From: Clostridiales bacterium
GTDB lineage: Bacteria; Bacillota; Clostridia; Peptostreptococcales; Anaerovoracaceae
Assembly: GCA_022766365.1 (NCBI GenBank)
Contig: JALENW010000024.1
Coordinates: 62,001-126,000 of the forward strand
DNA: 64,000 nt
Reading direction: 5' to 3'
Every line of letters begins with the position of its first letter. Positions within the stretch are counted from its first letter, which is position 1. Made by a program: the position numbers and the translations under genes. The notes beneath the pieces are model-generated. The model was not told the DNA's origin. It did no database searches and was given only the letters and a program-made list of their open reading frames with translations. Of the stretch, positions 53,659 through 63,114 are shown piece by piece.

Positions 53659-54595
53659 GATTTTCTTCCTCCAGAATTGTATTCACAGCCTCATCGATAT
53701 CTTTAAACCTGCTTAAATTTATCCATTCCATATTATCATATCTACGGAACCAAGTTAGCTGTCTTTTAGCAAATCTCCTGGTGTTCCTCTTAATGAGGCG
53801 CACTGCTTCTTCAAGATCTGTTTCACCGTTGAGATATGAAAATAATTCCTTGTAACCGATTCCCTTCATAGAAATCTGTTTCTCAGAAAGACCCATTTTG
53901 AGCAAATTTTCAATTTCTCCTAACAATCCCTTGTTCATTAGCACATCAACTCTTTTGTTTATTCTGTCATAAAGTTCATTTCTATCCCTTGTGAGGCAAA
54001 ACATCTTAGTATCGTATTTATAAAATGTCTTTCGCTGTACCGATTTATAGTCAGGAATATTGCCACCGTTTTCCAGCACTTCAATAGCTCGCACTACTTT
54101 CTTTACATTGTTAGGATGAATCTTAGCAGCTGTTTCAGGAGAAAGTTTAACCAAAATATCATGTAATGCTTCGTTTCCATGGTTTTCTGAAACCTTGAAA
54201 AGTTCATCTCTTCTCCTGTTGAAAATACCGCCCTCAGGTTTTTGAGAGAAATCCATATCATATATTATACTATCGAGGAAAAGACCTGTACCGCCTGAAA
54301 TTATAGGGATATTTCCTCTGTTGTCGATTCCTTCTATAGCGGTTCTTGCAAGATTCTGGTACCGGGCAACCGAAAATTCATTTCGTGGGTCAACAAAATC
54401 AATAAGATGATGTGGCACTTCTCTACGCTCTTCCACAGTGGGTTTAGCAGACCCAATATCCATAAACTTATATATTTGCATGGAATCACAGCCTATGATT
54501 TCCCCTCCTGTTTTCTTTGCAAGATTGATTGCAAATTCTGTTTTGCCCACTGCGGTAGGTCCGGCAACGACCAGAACAGGTATAGGTTTTATCAT
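53630..54595 (-). CDS. miaA: tRNA dimethylallyltransferase
   Basis: 321 residues. Adds dimethylallyl to A37 of UNN-reading tRNAs. P-loop GPTAVGKTEFAI near residue 12-23, DSMQIYKFMDIGSAKP, and the C-terminal RRFAKRQLTWFRR. Third gene of mutS–mutL–miaA; 40-base gap after mutL. hfq, often next, is absent. Confidence 0.97.
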   Translation of the reverse strand: MIKPIPVLVVAGPTAVGKTEFAINLAKKTGGEIIGCDSMQIYKFMDIGSAKPTVEERREVPHHLIDFVDPRNEFSVARYQNLARTAIEGIDNRGNIPIISGGTGLFLDSIIYDMDFSQKPEGGIFNRRRDELFKVSENHGNEALHDILVKLSPETAAKIHPNNVKKVVRAIEVLENGGNIPDYKSVQRKTFYKYDTKMFCLTRDRNELYDRINKRVDVLMNKGLLGEIENLLKMGLSEKQISMKGIGYKELFSYLNGETDLEEAVRLIKRNTRRFAKRQLTWFRRYDNMEWINLSRFKDIDEAVNTILEEENHGRERYSNS

Positions 54596-54635
54596 ATTAT
54601 TTCTGTCCTTTCTTTAAAAGCCAGATAAGGCCACT

Positions 54636-56540
54636 TTAAGCCCTCTTAAACATCCGCTCAAGCTCATATTGGGTAAATTTAACTATAGTCGGTCTGCCAT
54701 GAGGGCATGAATATGGGTTTCTGCATTTCTTTAGGGAACTGAGAAGTCCGACTATTTCCTCAGAAGTGAGATAATCGTGTGCTTTAATTGCACTTTTACA
54801 GGATTTAGTAATGAGTTTATCTATAGCAATTTTATTGTTGAAAATATCCGTGGTATCTAAATTCTCAATAAGTTCTGCAGCGAAATTTTTCCCTTCTTCA
54901 ATCGACATGAAATCCGGAATACCCTTAATTATCACAGAAGACGGTCCGAAAATATCAATTTCAAAACCTAATGATTCTAAAATTTTCTTCCACGTATCAA
55001 TCATATCCATTTCTCTATGGGTAAGATCCAAAACAGTTCCTATGGCTAAAAGTTGAGTTGTTTTGCCGGAAAATCCCTGTTTAAGGTAATTACCGACGAG
55101 CTTTTCGTAATACACCCTTTCATGGGCTGCATGCTGGTCGATCATATAAAAATATTTGTCATCTGTACACAGGATGTACGTTGAAAACACAATCCCTAGA
55201 GGTCTGATTTCGTCCCATGAAAACATAACGGCACCGGGGTCAAGGTCAAAATCTTTAATCTTCTCAAGATACTCATAATCTTCAGTGGCCGTATCGTCTT
55301 CATTCCTCAAAATATCTCTTAGCGTGACTTGTTCACTGCCTGTTATGTCCAGTGGTGATTCCTGCACCATATGATTATACTGAGCATCCTCATTGTTTTC
55401 GCCTTCTTGAAGCAAAACACCTTCCTCAGAATTAAATGATTCACTAGTCATTAGATTCTCGAAACGATCAATATCAGGGGATAAATTTAAAATCTCATTT
55501 TTACCCAGAGTTCTTTGAATTCTTTCCATTTCAATGGCAGGTCTTGGAACAGATTCCGGTGTAGTGAGACTCTTATATATCGTTTCACTTATAAAATCAA
55601 TAACATTTTGTTCTTGATCAAATTTAATAATTTTTTTGTTTGGATGAATATTTACATCGATGTCCATAGGGTTAATATTCAATAGAATAAACGTAATCGG
55701 AAAACGCCCTTCAAACAATCTCTCTCTGTAACCTCTTTGGACTCCGCGATCTATCGCAGAACTTTCTACAATACGACCATTTACAAGATAAATCTGATAT
55801 TTTCGACTGTTTCTACTTATTGAAGGCTTAGAAATATAACCTGTAACTTTGAGACCCGGAATCTCCCCTGAAATGGGTATGAGGTTTCTAAAATCCTGAT
55901 GATTGTAAACTCGGTAAACACTGTTTTCCAAATTCCCGTCTCCTGAAGTCGTAAAAACAATTTTACCGTTTACTGAATATCTGAAGCTTATGCTGGGAAA
56001 TCCTACTGCAATGTTGCTTAGAAATTCAGTGATTCTGCCGGTTTCAGAGGCTTCGGATTTCATGAATTTAAGTCTTGCAGGGGTATTGTAGAATAGATCT
56101 TCGATTACCATAGTTGTACCTTCAGGACAACCGATCATAGACTTTGATATTATATCGCCTCCGTGGATAATAATTCTTGTTCCTACCTTATCACCCTTCG
56201 ATCGTGTAATAACTTCCATTCGTGTTACTGCTGCAATACTTGCCAGTGCTTCGCCACGAAAACCGAGAGTTCTTAAATTTCCAAGATCCTCAACACCGGT
56301 AATTTTGCTAGTAGCGTGACGTAAGAAAGCTTTTTCGATTTCAGAACTTTCTATTCCACTTCCGTTATCGGTAACTCTGATATAAGTTTTACCACCTTTT
56401 TTTATCTCGCAAACTATTGAATCAGCCCCTGCATCTATGGAATTTTCAACCAGCTCCTTGATTATAGAAACCGGGCGCTCTATAACTTCGCCTGCTGCGA
56501 TTTTATCAGCTACAGCTTTATCTAAAAGATTAATTTTCAT
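54636..56540 (-). CDS. mutL: DNA mismatch repair protein MutL
   Basis: 634 residues. GHKL ATPase N-terminal domain with AAGEVIERP, VENSIDAGA, DNGSGI and LRTLGFRGEAL; acidic linker (about 340-430); C-terminal dimerisation domain with DQHAAHERVYYEKL, the metal-binding endonuclease motif region, and CPHGRPTIV near the end. The DQHAAHERVxYE motif predicts nicking activity. Overlaps mutS by 11 bases. Confidence 0.97.
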   Translation of the reverse strand: MKINLLDKAVADKIAAGEVIERPVSIIKELVENSIDAGADSIVCEIKKGGKTYIRVTDNGSGIESSEIEKAFLRHATSKITGVEDLGNLRTLGFRGEALASIAAVTRMEVITRSKGDKVGTRIIIHGGDIISKSMIGCPEGTTMVIEDLFYNTPARLKFMKSEASETGRITEFLSNIAVGFPSISFRYSVNGKIVFTTSGDGNLENSVYRVYNHQDFRNLIPISGEIPGLKVTGYISKPSISRNSRKYQIYLVNGRIVESSAIDRGVQRGYRERLFEGRFPITFILLNINPMDIDVNIHPNKKIIKFDQEQNVIDFISETIYKSLTTPESVPRPAIEMERIQRTLGKNEILNLSPDIDRFENLMTSESFNSEEGVLLQEGENNEDAQYNHMVQESPLDITGSEQVTLRDILRNEDDTATEDYEYLEKIKDFDLDPGAVMFSWDEIRPLGIVFSTYILCTDDKYFYMIDQHAAHERVYYEKLVGNYLKQGFSGKTTQLLAIGTVLDLTHREMDMIDTWKKILESLGFEIDIFGPSSVIIKGIPDFMSIEEGKNFAAELIENLDTTDIFNNKIAIDKLITKSCKSAIKAHDYLTSEEIVGLLSSLKKCRNPYSCPHGRPTIVKFTQYELERMFKRA

Positions 56541-59154
56541 CTATAATATCCTTTAACTTTTCCAGAATACTGAAAGCTTCAGAGGCTTTCATATCATTTA
56601 AATCAAGGGCTTTGATTCTTTCGAGTATATCCTCTTCCAACAAGCAATGTGGAAATGGAGAATATTCTTCATCTTTATTTATGATATCAGAATCCATATT
56701 AATTGTTACTTCCCCTGACTTAAATTCCAATTCTTTAAGCTTTATCTCTGCATTTTCAAGAAGTTCCTTCGGTACACCCGCAAGTTTTGCAACATGAATG
56801 CCATATGACTGACTGGCCGCTCCCTCAACTATTTTGTGCAGGAATACAACATCTCCACCCTTTTCTAATACATCGACATTAAGATTAAATGCACCGTCTA
56901 TAACTTCGGGTAAAACTGTAAGTTCGTGATAATGAGTTGCAAACATCGAACGGATTTTGCGATTTTCTTTACATAAATATTTTATGGTAGCATATGCTAT
57001 GCTCATACCGTCATACGTACTTGTTCCCCTACCTATTTCATCTAGGATTATCAAACTTTTCGGAGTTGCCGATGATAGGATATATGCTAACTCATTCATC
57101 TCAACAAAAAAAGTCGATTTTCCCTGACTGAGGTTATCTGATGCTCCTATTCTGGTAAATATTCTGTCCACAATTCCTATATGTGCCTTTGATGCCGGAA
57201 CAAATGAGCCCATTTGACCCATTAACACTATTAGTGCCGTCTGCCTCATATATGTGGATTTGCCTGCCATATTGGGGCCGGTTATTATTGCCATGAAGTT
57301 TTCATCACGACTGAGATATGCATCATTTGGAACAAACAAGATACCCTCTTCCATTTTTTCAATTACAGGATGTCTTCCTTCCTCAATTTGAAGTGTATCG
57401 CTATCATCTATAAGTGGCTTGATGTAATTGTTACGTAAAGCTACAAATGCCAATGAAGCCAATACGTCAAGTGTTGCAATAGCTACAGCAGTTTCTTGAA
57501 GTTTAGGAATGGCCGGGATTATGCTTTTTCGGAGGTCGTCGAAAAGTTCATGCTCCAGTTTATTTATCTTCTCTTGACCATTCAGAACTGTTGACTCCAC
57601 CTCCTTCATCTTAGGAGTAATATATCTTTCGTTATTCACCAGAGTCTGTTTGCGAATATATTCCTCAGGCACCTTGTCTAACTGACTCTTGTTGATGTCG
57701 ATATAATAACCGAATACTTTATTGAAACCTACCTTTAAGTTTTTGATACCTGTTCTTTCCCTTTCTGTATGTTCAAGGGAAGCTATCCATTCCTTGCCCT
57801 CTTTTATGGAATGGTTAAGTTCGTCAAGCCTATTGGAGTATCCTGCCCTTATTACTCCCCCATCTTTAAGACTTAAAGGAGGGTCTTCTATAATGGCTCT
57901 TTCTATACTCTCAGCCATAGCTTCAAACGTGTGTATATCTTCTGTGAGTTTGCTAAGCAGACCGGCATCAGTACTTTTAATGAGTAGTTTGATTTCGGGA
58001 AGAGCCAGCAGAGACTTTTTTAAGGCGATCAAATCGCGTGGATTTAATGAGGCAGATGCAACTTTACCTGTAATTCTCTGAAAATCGTAAATAGTATCAA
58101 GTGCATGCCTCAAGTCATTTAAAAGAAGATGATTATTATAAAGTTCCTCCACAGCATCTAATCTTTCATTGATAGCAGATGAAACATTCAGGGGTTCACG
58201 AATCCACTGCTTCATCAGTCTGGCACCATGTGCTGTTCTTGTTTTGTCCAGAACATGCAAAAGAGAACCATTGAGCTCTTTATCATAAAGGGTCTCAGTT
58301 AGCTCCAGATTCTTAAGAGTGGCACTGTCCAGAGCCATATTGGAACCCAGCATATATTCATGAACCTTTGTTATATGATCCATCTTGTACTTCTGAGTCT
58401 CCCTCAAATATATGAGTATCCCTCCCAAAGCTTCAAGGGCACCACCTTCTTCACAGAGCCCCAGTGCCGAAAGATTCGAGATTTCAAAGTGTGCTTTGAT
58501 TACATCTCTTCCGGCTGAAATCCCAAAATAGCTGTCAGGTTTAAGCGTGATATATGCCCCTGTAATGCTGCTGAGATGTTCTTTATCTATAATAACTTCT
58601 AAACCTTCATTGGCAATTATTTCCGAAACTTTTAATTTGTTGATTTCGTTGAGCATGTCATCAAGTGACTTTTGACCATAGGATTTATCCCAAGTTGTAT
58701 AAGTTGCCGAAAGCTCTCCTGTAGCCACATCTACAAACGCAAGCTCCAAAGATTTTCCACTAAAATAAAAAGCAGATAGGTAATGATTCTCCTGAACATC
58801 AAAATCATCGCTAATGATGTTAGTTCCCGGAGTAACTATCCTAACTACTTCCCTTTTAACAAGGCCCTTAGTAAGCGCAGGGTCTTCAATCTGTTCACAG
58901 ATAGCAACCTTATATCCTTTTGACACTAATCTGCTTATATAGGCAGCAGCAGAATGAAAAGGCACCCCACACATAGGCGCCTTCTCTTCCAGTCCGCAAT
59001 TTCTACTCGTTAAAGTAAGTTCAAGTACCTTGGATATTTCCAAGGCATCTTCAAAGAAGAGCTCATAAAAATCCCCCAGTCTATAGAATAAAACACAATC
59101 TTCGTATTGTTTTTTGATTCCCATGTATTGCTCCATCATGGGTGAAAGTTTCAT
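56530..59154 (-). CDS. mutS: DNA mismatch repair protein MutS
   Basis: 874 residues. Mismatch-recognition domain with the FYELFFEDA (Phe-x-Glu) motif at residues about 28-36 and APMCGVPFHSA; ATPase with Walker A TGPNMAGKST, LIILDEIGRGTSTYDG and the FATHYHEL segment. Ribosome site AGGAGGAG. First gene of mutS–mutL–miaA–recombinase. Confidence 0.98.
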   Translation of the reverse strand: MKLSPMMEQYMGIKKQYEDCVLFYRLGDFYELFFEDALEISKVLELTLTSRNCGLEEKAPMCGVPFHSAAAYISRLVSKGYKVAICEQIEDPALTKGLVKREVVRIVTPGTNIISDDFDVQENHYLSAFYFSGKSLELAFVDVATGELSATYTTWDKSYGQKSLDDMLNEINKLKVSEIIANEGLEVIIDKEHLSSITGAYITLKPDSYFGISAGRDVIKAHFEISNLSALGLCEEGGALEALGGILIYLRETQKYKMDHITKVHEYMLGSNMALDSATLKNLELTETLYDKELNGSLLHVLDKTRTAHGARLMKQWIREPLNVSSAINERLDAVEELYNNHLLLNDLRHALDTIYDFQRITGKVASASLNPRDLIALKKSLLALPEIKLLIKSTDAGLLSKLTEDIHTFEAMAESIERAIIEDPPLSLKDGGVIRAGYSNRLDELNHSIKEGKEWIASLEHTERERTGIKNLKVGFNKVFGYYIDINKSQLDKVPEEYIRKQTLVNNERYITPKMKEVESTVLNGQEKINKLEHELFDDLRKSIIPAIPKLQETAVAIATLDVLASLAFVALRNNYIKPLIDDSDTLQIEEGRHPVIEKMEEGILFVPNDAYLSRDENFMAIITGPNMAGKSTYMRQTALIVLMGQMGSFVPASKAHIGIVDRIFTRIGASDNLSQGKSTFFVEMNELAYILSSATPKSLIILDEIGRGTSTYDGMSIAYATIKYLCKENRKIRSMFATHYHELTVLPEVIDGAFNLNVDVLEKGGDVVFLHKIVEGAASQSYGIHVAKLAGVPKELLENAEIKLKELEFKSGEVTINMDSDIINKDEEYSPFPHCLLEEDILERIKALDLNDMKASEAFSILEKLKDIIDEN

Positions 59155-59178
59155 ATAAGCTCTCCTCCTGAATTAAAT

Positions 59179-60378
59179 TTATTTGTTATTCTTTTTGTTA
59201 TAGGCTTCAAGACCCAACCTGATGAGTTCAACTCCTCTTCTCATATCTTCTTTTTTGAGGACATAAGCTATTCTCATCTCATCTTTACCGAGTCCCGGTG
59301 TGGCATAAAAGCCTTCCGCAGGTGCAAACATTACAGTCTCACCCTTATCATCAAACTCTGTGAGCAGGAACATAAGAAAGTCCTCCACACTGTCTACCGG
59401 TAGCTTAGCTGTCATATAAAATGCTCCACCCGGTTTCTGACAAACAACTCCCGGAATCTTCATAAGTTCATCATACACTACATCTCTTCTGGCACAGTAT
59501 TCAGCCTTTACTTCATCATAATATGACTTTGGAAGTCTGAACAGTGCAGCTGCACCGACCTGATCTACTGTTGAAGAACAAAGTCTTCCTTGAGCTATCT
59601 TCATTGCATTTGTCATAAATTCATCGTTCTTTGAAATCAGAAGTCCGATTCTTGCACCACAAGCAGAATGTCTCTTTGAAACTGAATCAACGATTATAAC
59701 TCTGTCAGCATATTCCGGAAGCATTGAGAACGATGTCACTTCTCTGTCATCATAAGCAAACTCTCTATAGACTTCGTCTGCAATAATCCAAAGATCATGC
59801 TTCTTGGCAATTTCACCGATGAGTCTCATCTCATCAAGAGTTAGAACTGTCCCTGTAGGGTTACCCGGTGAGATGCAGACGATAGCTTTGGTTTTGTCTG
59901 TGATACAAGCCTCAATCTGGTCTTTGTCAGCATAGTGGTAACCATTTTCAGCTTTAGTTGTAATAGGCACCACCTTTCCACCTGCAGCAGTAGCAAATGT
60001 GTGATAGTTGGTATAAAACGGTTCAGCAATGATGACCTCATCATCCGGATTTAAAAGTGCAATGAAAGTCATAGTCAAAGCCTCAGAGCCACCTGTTGTT
60101 ACTATGATATTCTTTCTTTCAAAGTCCACTCCATAACCTTTAAAGTAATCGATAACCGCATCCTGAAGTTCAGTATTTCCACCGGACTCGGCATATGCAA
60201 TTACTTTCTTGTCATATGCTCTGATAGCATCCATGAATACCTCCGGCGTAGGAACGTCAGGTTGTCCGATATTAAGATGATAAACTTTCTTACCGGCATC
60301 CTTTGCCTTCTGAGCGATTGGATTGAATTTTCTGATTGGTGAAAATTGCATGGCTAATACTTTTTCCGACAGTTTCAT
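59179..60378 (-). CDS. class I/II aminotransferase (aspartate/aromatic type)
   Basis: 399 residues, fold type I PLP enzyme. YHLNIGQPDVPTPE, the dimer/PLP motifs SPGNPTG, ADEVYREFAYDD, and the PLP lysine in SVSKRHSACGARIG. The sequence resembles the AspC/AatB-like group; exact amino-acid substrate cannot be read. AAGGAGAAG ribosome site. Lies 24 bases upstream of mutS on the same strand and may be cotranscribed with it. Confidence 0.85.
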   Translation of the reverse strand: MKLSEKVLAMQFSPIRKFNPIAQKAKDAGKKVYHLNIGQPDVPTPEVFMDAIRAYDKKVIAYAESGGNTELQDAVIDYFKGYGVDFERKNIIVTTGGSEALTMTFIALLNPDDEVIIAEPFYTNYHTFATAAGGKVVPITTKAENGYHYADKDQIEACITDKTKAIVCISPGNPTGTVLTLDEMRLIGEIAKKHDLWIIADEVYREFAYDDREVTSFSMLPEYADRVIIVDSVSKRHSACGARIGLLISKNDEFMTNAMKIAQGRLCSSTVDQVGAAALFRLPKSYYDEVKAEYCARRDVVYDELMKIPGVVCQKPGGAFYMTAKLPVDSVEDFLMFLLTEFDDKGETVMFAPAEGFYATPGLGKDEMRIAYVLKKEDMRRGVELIRLGLEAYNKKNNK

Positions 60379-60413
60379 TTTTACTTCTCCTTTTTCTCCT
60401 GAATAAAATATCG

Positions 60414-61211
60414 TTAAAGAGTCTCATGAGATGCCATCACCACCTCATGTATACATAAATCATTATAACTCAAATCTAATGTTTTTTCCAGATATAAAAG
60501 ATATTCTATATTACCTTTAGCGCCTTTGACGGGAGAATAACTCAAATTGATTGGATAAAGTCCATAATTCCGAGCATACGTGATTATCTTTTCTATAACT
60601 TCTTCATGAACCTTAGGATCTTTCACTATGCCGTTTTTCCCAACTTGTTCTCTTCCGGCCTCAAATTGCGGTTTAACCAAAGCAACAGTTTTTCCATTTT
60701 CCTTGAGCATTGTCTTAACTATGGGGAATATATGACTGAGAGATATAAAAGAAACATCTATTGATATGAAATCAATCTGCTCTTCAAGCTCCGGGCATTC
60801 AAAATATCGGACGTTGCATTTCTCGATATTAACTACACGAGGATCTTCTCTCAGCTTCCAGTCAAGCTGTCCATATCCCACATCAATTGAATATACCTTT
60901 GAAGCACCGTTCTGAAGCATACAATCGGTAAACCCGCCGGTGGAAGCGCCGATATCCATAGTCGTAGCTCCGTCCAATGATATATTCCATAAATCGATGG
61001 CTTTGGCAAGTTTAAGGCCGCCACGGCTCACATAAGGGCAATCGGCACCTTTTACCGTGAACTCCCTATCAACAGAAAATGTGGTCCCTGCCTTATCTTC
61101 TCTCTGTCCGTCAACGAATACAAGACCTGCCATTATTCCTCGCTTTGCTTTTTCTCTAGACTCGAAGTAACCTAACTCTACGAGTATTTTATCCAACCTT
61201 TCTTTCTTCAT
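60414..61211 (-). CDS. tlyA: TlyA family rRNA (cytidine-2'-O)-methyltransferase
   Basis: 265 residues. S4 RNA-binding domain at the N-terminus (RLDKILVELGYFESREKAKR), then an FtsJ-like methyltransferase with DIGASTGGFTDCML. In mycobacteria TlyA methylates rRNA cytidines and sets capreomycin sensitivity; Firmicute members lie with isoprenoid and recN genes, as here. Overlaps dxs by 23 bases. Confidence 0.92.
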   Translation of the reverse strand: MKKERLDKILVELGYFESREKAKRGIMAGLVFVDGQREDKAGTTFSVDREFTVKGADCPYVSRGGLKLAKAIDLWNISLDGATTMDIGASTGGFTDCMLQNGASKVYSIDVGYGQLDWKLREDPRVVNIEKCNVRYFECPELEEQIDFISIDVSFISLSHIFPIVKTMLKENGKTVALVKPQFEAGREQVGKNGIVKDPKVHEEVIEKIITYARNYGLYPINLSYSPVKGAKGNIEYLLYLEKTLDLSYNDLCIHEVVMASHETL

Positions 61212-63105
61212 AAATCCTTTCAGTTATGGAATCTGCATCCATGCCATATTTTTTTTCTAAACTTGCAATATCTCCATGCTCCACAAATTTATCCGGCCAC
61301 GTAATTCTCATGACATTAACTTTCGGATGCTTGAGTGAGCACTTTGCCGCAAGCTGCTGCCCAAAACCACCGTTTTCTATCCCATCTTCCAGCGTTATAA
61401 CAGTAGATATATCATCATCCAGAAGTGAAATATCCATTGGCTTGACCTGTTTAACATCAACGAGGCCTGATTTGATACCCATACCGGAAAGCTTTTCCAC
61501 AACTTTCTTTCCGGTTTCAACCATTCTGCCAACTGCCCATATATCCACATCATTGCCTTTGGCAATTCGTTCGTTCCTAAACATAACATCTGTCTCTTCG
61601 TTGGATAAAAGTACGGAGTTTATTCTTTCAGGCTTATCAGCAGCACATGAAGAACTGTCACCTTTATCACTCTTTGGACATTCGCCTCTTGGATATCTGA
61701 TTGCTACAGGTCCATGTATATCATACGCTTTTTGAAAAGCTTCCCTTACCTGATCCTCACCATTAGGAGTAAGTATTGTCATATTAGGCATGGAAGAAAG
61801 GTATGCTATATCAAAAACACCGTGATGTGTCTCACCATCTGCACCTACTACTCCTGCCCTGTCTATAGCAAAGATTACCGGAAGATTTTGAATGCATACA
61901 TCTTCTAAAATCTGATCATAGGCTCTTTGAAGAAAAGAAGAGTATATTGCTACAACAGGTCTGAGCCCGTTGGCTGCCATACCGGCAGAAAATGTCACTC
62001 CATGAGCTTCGGCAATTCCAACATCGAAAAATCTATTCGGATATCTCTTTGAAAAATCTCCGAGACCTGTGGCCTCACACATTGCCGCCGATACTGCAAC
62101 AACATTATCGTGCTGTTTGGCAAGTTCAAGAATAGATTCCCCGGCTATGCTAGAGTAGGATTTCCCTTCTGATTTTTTTACGATACCTGTACACGGATCG
62201 AATTTTCCAACCCCATGAAATTTATCAGGGTTTAGCTCTGCACTTCGATATCCTTTTCCTTTTTTTGTAATAGCGTGTATCAGCACGGGTTCGTCTATCT
62301 TCTTAGCAGATTCCATAGCTTCCATTAGTTCAATAAGATTGTGACCGTCAATAGGTCCAAGATATGTGAGACCCAGCTCTTCAAACAAAACGCCCTTAGG
62401 AAGTAAGGCATATTTCATATGTTCCTTGACACTTCGCATTCCATTGTATAGCATGTCACCGATTTTAGGAAGATTTGCAACCTGACGCATAGCTTTTTTT
62501 GCATTCAAATATGGAGCTGATGTTCTCAGATTACTGAGATGCTTGGCAAGCCCTCCCACATTCGGTGCTATCGACATTCCGTTATCATTGAGTATGACTG
62601 TAACTTTTCTGCCGCTTTCACTTATATTATTAAGGCCTTCGAAAGCCGGGCCTCCGGTCATGGCTCCGTCTCCGATGACTGCAACTACTTCGTAGTTTTC
62701 AGAATTGAGGTCTCTGCTGACCGCCATACCCATTGCCAGTGATATGGCTGTGCTGCTGTGCCCTGTGTCAAAGACATCGTGCGGACTTTCAGAAACCTTA
62801 GGAAAGCCGCTCATACCCCCAAAAGTTCTCAAAGAATCGAAGCCCTTTGCTCTGCCTGTGAGTATTTTGTGTACATAGGATTGATGCCCTACGTCCCATA
62901 TGATCTTATCTACAGGGCTGTTAAACACCTTATGAAGAGCAAGGGAAAGTTCGACTACGCCAAGGTTCGGAGCAAGGTGTCCTCCTGTTGCTGAGACTTT
63001 CTCAATTAGAAATTCTCTAATCTGATAGCTAAGCAGATCAAGTTCGTCTACATTCATCCTTTTCAGGTCTTCAGGAAAGTTGTAATCATAAATTGATTTT
63101 GACAT
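61189..63105 (-). CDS. dxs: 1-deoxy-D-xylulose-5-phosphate synthase
   Basis: 638 residues. Thiamine-diphosphate enzyme that joins pyruvate and glyceraldehyde-3-phosphate, entry to the MEP isoprenoid pathway. LIWDVGHQSYVHKIL-type opening, ThDP motif GDGAMTGG … NDN, and the transketolase pyrimidine domain with FDVGIAEAHGVTFSAG. An insertion of Ser/Asp-rich residues (about 498-512) is mildly unusual. Follows ispA by 9 bases, so precursor and prenyl-chain enzymes are co-made. Confidence 0.97.
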   Translation of the reverse strand: MSKSIYDYNFPEDLKRMNVDELDLLSYQIREFLIEKVSATGGHLAPNLGVVELSLALHKVFNSPVDKIIWDVGHQSYVHKILTGRAKGFDSLRTFGGMSGFPKVSESPHDVFDTGHSSTAISLAMGMAVSRDLNSENYEVVAVIGDGAMTGGPAFEGLNNISESGRKVTVILNDNGMSIAPNVGGLAKHLSNLRTSAPYLNAKKAMRQVANLPKIGDMLYNGMRSVKEHMKYALLPKGVLFEELGLTYLGPIDGHNLIELMEAMESAKKIDEPVLIHAITKKGKGYRSAELNPDKFHGVGKFDPCTGIVKKSEGKSYSSIAGESILELAKQHDNVVAVSAAMCEATGLGDFSKRYPNRFFDVGIAEAHGVTFSAGMAANGLRPVVAIYSSFLQRAYDQILEDVCIQNLPVIFAIDRAGVVGADGETHHGVFDIAYLSSMPNMTILTPNGEDQVREAFQKAYDIHGPVAIRYPRGECPKSDKGDSSSCAADKPERINSVLLSNEETDVMFRNERIAKGNDVDIWAVGRMVETGKKVVEKLSGMGIKSGLVDVKQVKPMDISLLDDDISTVITLEDGIENGGFGQQLAAKCSLKHPKVNVMRITWPDKFVEHGDIASLEKKYGMDADSITERIYEERKVG

Positions 63106-63114
63106 TTTTATTTT